This document shows, piece after piece, positions 58,538 through 64,000 of a stretch of 64,000 nucleotides of DNA (the stretch's first letter is position 1; every line of letters begins with the position of its first letter). Source of the DNA: Corynebacterium capitovis DSM 44611 (GTDB lineage: Bacteria; Actinomycetota; Actinomycetes; Mycobacteriales; Mycobacteriaceae); NCBI RefSeq assembly GCF_030440535.1, contig NZ_CP047117.1:1550001-1614000 (forward strand). The letters run 5' to 3'. The notes under the pieces are model-generated. The model was not told the DNA's origin, did no database searches, and saw only the letters and a list, made by a program, of their open reading frames with translations. The position numbers and the translations under genes are program-made.

Positions 58538-59430
58538 AGGTCCAGGGCGGCCTCGATGAGCTGGGCCACCTCGCGCTCGTTGTCCGGCACCGCGAGCCGC
58601 CGTCTATCGACGCTGGTGACCCTCACACCGCGACGCACGGAGCTGACTAGCCACACCGACTCCGCGGAGAAGAGGTCGTCGACGTAGAGGTCCTTTTCCT
58701 TGCACTTCCACCCGTTGTGTTCGGCGTAGTCGAACACCGCGCGCTGCGTCGTGCCGGGGAGTATGTCTACTCCGGCGGCGGGGGTGCGGAGGCGACGGCC
58801 CTTCTTCACGACGATCACCGTCGACGTCGTCCCCTCCAACACGCGGCGGGTGCGCGGGTCAATGTAGATGACATCGTCGAAGCCCTGCGCCCTCGCCCAC
58901 CGCCTGGCTGCCATCGCGGAGGCGTAGTTCAGGGTTTTCGCTTCGAACTCTAACCACGGCGCTGGGTGTTCGCGGTCGACTGTGTACCCGCGCGGGGCCG
59001 TCATCACCTCAACGCCGTCGCGCCGCTGGCGCTCCTGCTCAGGGTCCGCCGGGCGAACGGTGACCCACGCGGTGGGGATGCGCGTGGTCTCCCGGCCGCG
59101 GGTAAGCGTCCACGTGCACGCGGCGTCACCGCTCGCCCCTTCTCGGTAATAATCCGCGATCGCGGCCTCTGTGGCCCTCAACCACTGCTGCTCCAGAGGG
59201 GCCGGCAGATCCAGCGCCGCGGCGGAGCGCCGGAACCTCGCGAGGTGCCGGTCGACGTTGACCGCGCGCTCGCCGCGCACCAGCAGCGTCTCAAACACCC
59301 CGTCGCCCCGGGTCACCACGGCGTCGTCCCAAAACACGTGCGGCATCGTGGCGTTTTGCCGTCTCATCGACCCGCCATACGGTTCCACGAGGTAGATCAC
59401 TGGCTGGGGCGGGAGGAGAGGGTGACCCAT
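58534..59430 (-). CDS. pabC: Class IV aminotransferase, aminodeoxychorismate lyase-like
   Basis: This is a 298-residue PLP enzyme of fold type IV. The PLP lysine is in FEAKTLNYASAMAARRWA, and the start VFWDDAVVTRGDGVFETLLV and VLEGTTSTVIVVKKG belong to the PabC/branched-chain group. Actinobacterial members at this locus are usually annotated as aminodeoxychorismate lyase, which makes 4-aminobenzoate for folate. A D-amino-acid or branched-chain aminotransferase remains possible. It faces away from ygfZ, with 31 bases between starts. Confidence 0.8.
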   Translation of the reverse strand: MGHPLLPPQPVIYLVEPYGGSMRRQNATMPHVFWDDAVVTRGDGVFETLLVRGERAVNVDRHLARFRRSAAALDLPAPLEQQWLRATEAAIADYYREGASGDAACTWTLTRGRETTRIPTAWVTVRPADPEQERQRRDGVEVMTAPRGYTVDREHPAPWLEFEAKTLNYASAMAARRWARAQGFDDVIYIDPRTRRVLEGTTSTVIVVKKGRRLRTPAAGVDILPGTTQRAVFDYAEHNGWKCKEKDLYVDDLFSAESVWLVSSVRRGVRVTSVDRRRLAVPDNEREVAQLIEAALDL

Positions 59431-59448
59431 ATTCGACCATTATGCACG

Positions 59449-59454
59449 TACACT
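59449..59454 (+). promoter_or_regulatory. -10 box placing the ygfZ transcript start at its GTG
   Basis: TACACT ends seven bases before the GTG, with no ribosome-binding sequence. This is the third such case in the window. Confidence 0.5.
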
Positions 59455-59461
59455 TGAACCC

Positions 59462-60574
59462 GTGAGTGCCGCGTACCGTTCCCCCCTCCTTTCTCTTCCG
59501 GGCGCCGCCGAGCTGCCCGACGCCGCGACCTCACCCCTTGACGCCGCGGGGGTGGCGTGGCACTACGGCGACCCGCTCGGGGAACAGCGGTTGGCCGAGA
59601 CCACGCCGGTTATGGTGGACCGCTCCCACCGCGGTGTCATCCTCGTCGGTGGAACCGACGCGCCCGCGTTCTTGAACAATCTGCTTTCGCAGAAGCTTGT
59701 CGACCTCCCCGCGCCCTACTCCTCCGCAGCCCTCGACCTCGATATCCAGGGCCACATCCTCCACCACGTCGACGTGTACTTCGACGGTTCGACGTTCTAC
59801 CTGGATTGCCCGTCTGACCAGGCCGAATCGCTCGTCGAGTTCTTGCGCACGATGGTGTTTTGGTCCAAGGTCCAGATTGACGTGGCGGACGTCGGCATTC
59901 TCACCGTATTCTCCCCCACCCCAGATCCTGACGCGCTGCGCGCCGTGAGCGGGGCTGCGAGCACGCGGTTTGTCCGGCACGTGGATTCCTGGCCCTCGGG
60001 CCACCGCTACGACGTGTGCGTCGAGCGCTCCGCGCTCCGCCAAGCCGCGGAGGCTTTCACCGCGTCGGGAGGCGCGTATGCGGGACTTATGATGTTTACG
60101 GATCAGCGCGTTCGCGCAGGTGAGCCTGAGCTCGGTGTGGACCTCGACGATAAGTCGATTCCCCACGAAGTTCCCCGTTTCATTGCGAGGGGTGAGCGCG
60201 CCGGGGCCGTCCACCTTGATAAGGGATGTTACCGGGGGCAGGAGACGGTGGCGCGGGTGGAAAACCTCGGGCGCTCCCCGAGGTTGCTGGTTCTTCTGCA
60301 GCTCGATGGTTCCGCGCCGGTCGATCCCGTTCCGGGCGCAGACATCGTGGTGGCCGGCGGACGAAAGGTGGGCCGGCTCGGCACTGTGGTGCACGACGCG
60401 GACTATGGCCCGATCGCGCTTGCGCTTATCAAACGCTCAGCACTAAACGGGGCTGACGTGACAATCGTGGCGGAGGGGGAAGTCGCGGCCCGAGTCGATC
60501 CCGATTCGCTGCCGGCGGACGAAGGAGAGAAGGCCGGGCGGAGGGCCGTCGAAAAGCTTCGCGGCTCGCAGTAG
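59462..60574 (+). CDS. ygfZ: YgfZ/CAF17-like folate-binding protein
   Basis: This is a 370-residue protein related to the glycine-cleavage T-protein and used in iron-sulfur cluster assembly and repair. The hallmark DKGCYRGQETVARV (K-G-C-Y-x-G-Q-E) is at about residue 257. The N-terminal domain has VMVDRSHRGVILVGGTDAPAFLNNLLSQ, typical of the folate-binding fold. It starts with GTG at or near the mRNA end (see the -10 box). In actinobacteria it is often near purine genes, as here. Confidence 0.92.
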   Translation: MSAAYRSPLLSLPGAAELPDAATSPLDAAGVAWHYGDPLGEQRLAETTPVMVDRSHRGVILVGGTDAPAFLNNLLSQKLVDLPAPYSSAALDLDIQGHILHHVDVYFDGSTFYLDCPSDQAESLVEFLRTMVFWSKVQIDVADVGILTVFSPTPDPDALRAVSGAASTRFVRHVDSWPSGHRYDVCVERSALRQAAEAFTASGGAYAGLMMFTDQRVRAGEPELGVDLDDKSIPHEVPRFIARGERAGAVHLDKGCYRGQETVARVENLGRSPRLLVLLQLDGSAPVDPVPGADIVVAGGRKVGRLGTVVHDADYGPIALALIKRSALNGADVTIVAEGEVAARVDPDSLPADEGEKAGRRAVEKLRGSQ

Positions 60575-60728
60575 CTCCAACGATCTCTTATCTGCCCAGG
60601 TGAGGGAGCGGTGCGGAATTTCTGGCCCCGTCAGGCTATTATGTCTGGCAGGACAATTCAGAAACGATTTATAGTGGCCGCCCATTAAACTGGGCCGCCC
60701 CGAAAAACCACCTCAAGGGGGTCTTCGC

Positions 60729-60920
60729 ATGGGCCGCGGACGCGCCAAAGCAAAGCAGACCAAGGTTGCACGCCAACTCAAGTACCACACTCCAGACATG
60801 GACCTTGATTCGCTGCAAAAGGAGCTCGCTGGACAGACCCCGTCGAGGTCGTGGGAGGATGACGACCAAGACGTCGACGACCAATACGGCGATTACGCCA
60901 ACTGGGACAGCCGACGCTAG
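60729..60920 (+). CDS. DUF3073 small acidic protein
   Basis: This 63-residue protein starts MGRGRAKAKQTKVARQLKYHTP and continues into an acidic, Asp-rich tail (EDDDQDVDDQYGDYANW). It matches the actinobacterial DUF3073 family, which is widespread, near purF-purM, and of unknown function. The basic head and acidic tail suggest a nucleic-acid or ribosome partner. AAGGGGG lies upstream of the ATG, and a terminator follows directly. It is convergent with purM. Confidence 0.88.
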   Translation: MGRGRAKAKQTKVARQLKYHTPDMDLDSLQKELAGQTPSRSWEDDDQDVDDQYGDYANWDSRR

Positions 60921-60931
60921 AGTGACCTCGC

Positions 60932-60962
60932 AACGCACCCGGCCGCGAGGCTAGGGTGCGTT
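60932..60962 (+). terminator. Terminator after DUF3073 gene
   Basis: AACGCACCC (60932-60940) pairs with GGGTGCGTT (60954-60962), then TTTCGC. It ends the DUF3073 message just before the convergent purM. Confidence 0.7.
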
Positions 60963-60990
60963 TCGCGCGTGGCGCAGGCAGTCAGGTCAT

Positions 60991-62094
60991 TCAGTACAGG
61001 GGGTACGCTCCCGTGAGGACGGCGCGCTCTGATTCACCTGCAGAGGCGTCGCGAACCTCACCAAGCACCCAGCTATCGACGTGCCGAGCCGCGAGGATCG
61101 CCAGTGCCCGGTCACGGTCCTCGGGCGCGACCACCGCGACCATGCCGACGCCCATGTTGAAGGTCTTGTCCATCTCGGCCTCCGGGACCTGGCCCACGGC
61201 GCGGATGGTGCGGAAGATCTCCGGCGGGGTCCACGAGCCCCGGTGCATCTGCGCGACCATACCCTCGGGGATGACTCGCTGCATGTTGCCCGCCAGCCCG
61301 CCACCGGTAACGTGGCAGAACGTGCGGACTTCGCATTCGTTGGCAAGCGCGAGACAATCGAGGGCGTAAATGCGGGTGGGTTCGAGTAGCTCCTCGCCCA
61401 GCGTGCGCCCCAGCTCCTCCATGTGCCCGTCGAGGGGAAGCCCCGCGCGTTCAAGGAGGACGTGGCGGGCGAGGGAGAACCCGTTGGAATGCAGGCCGGA
61501 AGACGCCATCCCGATGATGATGTCGCCGGAACGCACCCTATCGGGGCCGAGCAGCTCGTCTGCCTCGACGACGCCAACCGCCGTTGCGGAGACGTCGTAA
61601 TCATCTGGATCCATCACGCCGGGGTGCTCGGCGGTCTCCCCGCCCAGCAACGCGCAACCCGCTTGGACGCACCCCTCCGCGATGCCGGACACGATCTCGG
61701 CGACCTTTTCGGGTACGACCTTGCCCACCGCGATGTAGTCCTGCAAAAACAGTGGCTCCGCTCCGCACACGACGAGGTCGTCGACGCACATGGCGACGAG
61801 ATCGATGCCGATCGTGTCATGCTTGTCCATCGCCCGGGCGACGGCCAACTTGGTGCCGACGCCATCAGAGCCCGCGGCGAGAAGCGGCTCACGGTACTTG
61901 CCCAGAGCGAAAAGACCAGCAAAACCGCCGAGGCCACCGCGTACCTCCGGGCGGCTGGCCCTTTTTGCCAAGGGCGCGAAGAGCTCGACGGCGCGGTCAC
62001 CCGCCTCGATCGACACGCCCGCGGCTTCGTAGGACACCCCCCGCTCGCTGGCCTGGTTAGCGGAACGTCCCTCCGTGGGCTTCGAGAATGTCAT
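60991..62094 (-). CDS. purM: Phosphoribosylformylglycinamidine cyclo-ligase
   Basis: This 367-residue enzyme closes the imidazole ring to form AIR in purine synthesis (ATP-dependent). Motifs include AAGSDGVGTKLAVARAM, LLGGETAEHPGVM and MASSGLHSNGFSLAR, then the HVTGGGLAGNMQRVIP region. I start at the ATG of MTFSKPTEG, four bases after the purF stop, so the two are likely coupled. A longer frame reaches back into purF but is not needed. It lies immediately after purF. Confidence 0.97.
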   Translation of the reverse strand: MTFSKPTEGRSANQASERGVSYEAAGVSIEAGDRAVELFAPLAKRASRPEVRGGLGGFAGLFALGKYREPLLAAGSDGVGTKLAVARAMDKHDTIGIDLVAMCVDDLVVCGAEPLFLQDYIAVGKVVPEKVAEIVSGIAEGCVQAGCALLGGETAEHPGVMDPDDYDVSATAVGVVEADELLGPDRVRSGDIIIGMASSGLHSNGFSLARHVLLERAGLPLDGHMEELGRTLGEELLEPTRIYALDCLALANECEVRTFCHVTGGGLAGNMQRVIPEGMVAQMHRGSWTPPEIFRTIRAVGQVPEAEMDKTFNMGVGMVAVVAPEDRDRALAILAARHVDSWVLGEVRDASAGESERAVLTGAYPLY

Positions 62095-62098
62095 GGGC

Positions 62099-63625
62099 TC
62101 AGTACTGGCCTTTCTGGAGTCGTCGGACGAGGTCGGCGTTCGCATTGGATTCCGGAAGTCCGAGTGGGTACTTACCGGTGAAGCAGGCCGCGCACAGGGA
62201 ACGCGGGTCCTGCTGGGTGGAAGCGATCATGTCCTCGGTGGAGACGTAGGCCAGTGAGTCGGCCCCGATCATCGTGCGAATGGACTCGACGACCGCTTCC
62301 TCGTCGCCGCCCACGCCATTGTTCGCGATCAGCTCACCCGGGCTGGCAAAGTCGATACCGTAGAAACACGGCCATTTGACAGGCGGGGAGGCAATGCGCA
62401 CGTGGACCTCGGCTGCCCCCGCCTCGCGTAGGAGGCGGATGAGCTTACGCTGCGTATTGCCGCGCACGATAGAGTCGTCTACGACGATGAGCTTTTTGCC
62501 CTCGATGATCTCGCGCACGGGGTTGAGTTTGAGGCGCAACCCGAGCTGCCGCAGCGTGTCCGAAGGCTGGATGAAGGTGCGCCCGACGTAGGCGTTTTTC
62601 ATCAACCCTTGCTTAAAGGGGATGCCCGACGCCTCGGCGTAACCGATCGCGGCGGGAGTGCCCGACTCCGGAACCGGCATCACGAGGTCGCCCTCCACCG
62701 GGCACACACGTGACAGGCGTTTGCCGATGTCAATGCGCGTGGCGTGGACCGAGCGACCCTCGATAACGGAATCGGGGCGCGCCACGTAGACGTATTCGAA
62801 AACGCAATGCGCACGCGGGGTGTCGGCGAAGCGCTCGGCGTGGACCCCCGACTCGTCGATGGCGATGAGCTCACCAGGCTCGATATCGCGCACGAAGGTA
62901 GCTCCGACGATGTCGAGCGCGCACGTCTCCGAGGCCACGACCCAGCCGCGCTCTAACCGACCCAGCGCCAGGGGGCGCACGCCGTGCGGGTCCCGCGCCG
63001 CGTAGAGGGTGTGGCCGTCCGTGATCATGAAGCAGAATGCACCCTTGATGCGTGGGAGGAGGCCGCGGGCGGCGTCGAGAAGCGAGGTGCCCTCTCGAAT
63101 CGCATCGGTGAGCAGCGCTGACACGACGGCCGTGTCGGAGGATGACCCCTGCCCCTCCACGCCGGAGGCGGGAACGAGTCCGCGTTCTATTGCCTCTGCC
63201 TGCAACTCTGCGTAGTTGATCAGGTTGCCGTTGTGGGCGAGCGCCACGTCCGTGCCATTCGGCGAGGTGCGGAACATCGGCTGCACGTTTTCCCAGCTAT
63301 TGCCTCCGGCGGTGGAATAGCGCGTGTGCCCGATGGCCACGTCGCCCTGCAACGCGTCGAGGATCGACTGGTCAAACACCTGGGAGACGAGTCCCGTGTC
63401 CTTGAACACGACAATGTTCTTGCGGTCACCCACCGCGATGCCGGCACCCTCCTGCCCGCGGTGCTGCAGGGCGAAAAGGCCGAAGTACGTCAGTTTGGAC
63501 ACGTCCTCCCCCGGCGCCCACACCCCGAAGACGCCACATTCCTCGCGCGGCTCATCCTCGCGCTCGGCCGAGCTCACGCCGACGCCGCTAGTGCCCACTG
63601 CATTGAAGGTTTGCACTTCCGCCAT
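62099..63625 (-). CDS. purF: Amidophosphoribosyltransferase
   Basis: This 508-residue enzyme makes phosphoribosylamine from PRPP and glutamine, the first step of purine synthesis. The N-terminal Ntn glutaminase begins with Cys30 (REECGVFGVW), so a 29-residue propeptide is cleaved. The PRPP loop is LIVVDDSIVRGNT. Cysteines in AHCVFEY, WPCFYGID and LCAACFTG are placed like the [4Fe-4S] ligands of the Bacillus-type enzyme, so this is probably an iron-sulfur PurF. It is followed by purM after four bases. Confidence 0.97.
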   Translation of the reverse strand: MAEVQTFNAVGTSGVGVSSAEREDEPREECGVFGVWAPGEDVSKLTYFGLFALQHRGQEGAGIAVGDRKNIVVFKDTGLVSQVFDQSILDALQGDVAIGHTRYSTAGGNSWENVQPMFRTSPNGTDVALAHNGNLINYAELQAEAIERGLVPASGVEGQGSSSDTAVVSALLTDAIREGTSLLDAARGLLPRIKGAFCFMITDGHTLYAARDPHGVRPLALGRLERGWVVASETCALDIVGATFVRDIEPGELIAIDESGVHAERFADTPRAHCVFEYVYVARPDSVIEGRSVHATRIDIGKRLSRVCPVEGDLVMPVPESGTPAAIGYAEASGIPFKQGLMKNAYVGRTFIQPSDTLRQLGLRLKLNPVREIIEGKKLIVVDDSIVRGNTQRKLIRLLREAGAAEVHVRIASPPVKWPCFYGIDFASPGELIANNGVGGDEEAVVESIRTMIGADSLAYVSTEDMIASTQQDPRSLCAACFTGKYPLGLPESNANADLVRRLQKGQY

Positions 63626-63643
63626 CTTAATGGACCAACGACC

Positions 63644-64000
63644 TTAGACGGCAATCACCGGCAACCCCGCCGCGACATCCGCCGCCCGCGACCCCGACGC
63701 GGAAACCGCGCCCGACCCCACCGCGTCCTCGAAGGTGAGCAGGCCCGTGGCGAGCAACAGCCACGTGCGGGGGTCGCATTCGACCACGTTCGGCGGGGTT
63801 CCCCGCGTGTGCCGCGGCCCTTCCACGCACTGCACAGCGACGAAGGGCGGGACTCGCAGCTCCACCGAATTGCCCGGAAGCTCCTCGGCGAGGGTACGCG
63901 CGGTGCGCCGGCAGGCGTCGGCAAGTTCGCTTCTCGACGGCTCTGGTGTCGCGCCGGATTCGAGCCAGGGCCGCACGGCCTCGACCGCGGCCCTCGTCTG
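63644..64000 (-). CDS. Sterol-carrier-family protein, partial (5' end outside window)
   Basis: These are 118 visible residues, open to the window edge. The segment RAAVEAVRPWLESG, then LRVPPFVAVQCVEGPRHTRGTPPNVVECDPRTWLLLATG, resembles the small bacterial sterol-carrier/MDMPI-C family protein found beside purF in corynebacteria and mycobacteria (Rv0807-like). The frame continues upstream with QTRAAVEA, so the true start lies outside. Ligand is unknown. Confidence 0.7.
   Translation of the reverse strand, partial: QTRAAVEAVRPWLESGATPEPSRSELADACRRTARTLAEELPGNSVELRVPPFVAVQCVEGPRHTRGTPPNVVECDPRTWLLLATGLLTFEDAVGSGAVSASGSRAADVAAGLPVIAV

Overview
The window is high-GC actinobacterial chromosome from a Corynebacterium. 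The diagnostic genes are a RamA-type LuxR regulator, the MctC monocarboxylate carrier with its DUF485 partner, citrate synthase, a resuscitation-promoting factor, mycoredoxin and mycothiol synthase, SepH, an Asp117-type MurA, and several small families typical of this genus (DUF2771, DUF3027, DUF3073, DUF3239). I see no prophage, insertion sequence, CRISPR array or restriction/defence island. This is mostly conserved core genome, and the less obvious content lies in the non-coding parts.

Layout. 1-2.5 kb: 3' end of pgi, a GCS2-type carboxylate-amine ligase and a DedA protein. 2.5-7.9 kb (minus strand): Nei-type glycosylase and the large helicase Lhr. 7.9-10.3 kb: compact cysQ-thyA-folA-mycoredoxin block and tRNA-Arg(CCT). 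10.3-17.1 kb: secreted beta-propeller-like protein, MBL-fold protein, Tat-exported DUF1906 protein, mctC with its DUF485 partner, aldo/keto reductase and FKBP. 17.2-22.6 kb: gltA diverging from serC, sepH, a conserved unknown and a SpoU methyltransferase. 22.6-27.8 kb: NCS2 purine permease, DUF3027, a glutaminyl-cyclase-like lipoprotein, DUF2771, a cold-shock protein, and rpf behind a c-di-AMP (ydaO) riboswitch. 27.8-34.3 kb: one apparent operon encoding a helicase-associated protein, an ABC exporter pair, XPB helicase and a DUF3239 protein. 34.4-36.5 kb: a YhgE/Pip protein.

36.5-42.2 kb holds a complete 16S-23S-5S rRNA operon on the minus strand, preceded by murA. 43.7-46.8 kb: ramA, cysK, cysE and a small GNAT protein. 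46.8-47.7 kb: five tRNA genes on the minus strand (Lys, Glu, Asp, Asp, Phe). 47.7-51.5 kb: acetyl-CoA hydrolase/CoA-transferase, DusB and PhoU. 51.5-56 kb (minus strand): a small membrane ORF without a start codon and pstSCAB. 56-60.9 kb: mshD, a DUF2993-like protein, a nitrobindin-like protein, a PabC-like enzyme, YgfZ and DUF3073. 61-64 kb (minus strand): purF-purM and a partial sterol-carrier-family gene.

Functional themes. Carbon and acetate control is concentrated here: the regulator RamA lies with plausible targets mctC and gltA and an acetate CoA-transferase. Cysteine synthesis (cysK, cysE, cysQ) and the thiol system (mshD, mycoredoxin) are both represented. Transcription units are short, with many 1-4 bp overlaps, convergent genes that overlap, and several promoters placed so that the mRNA would begin at or very near the start codon.
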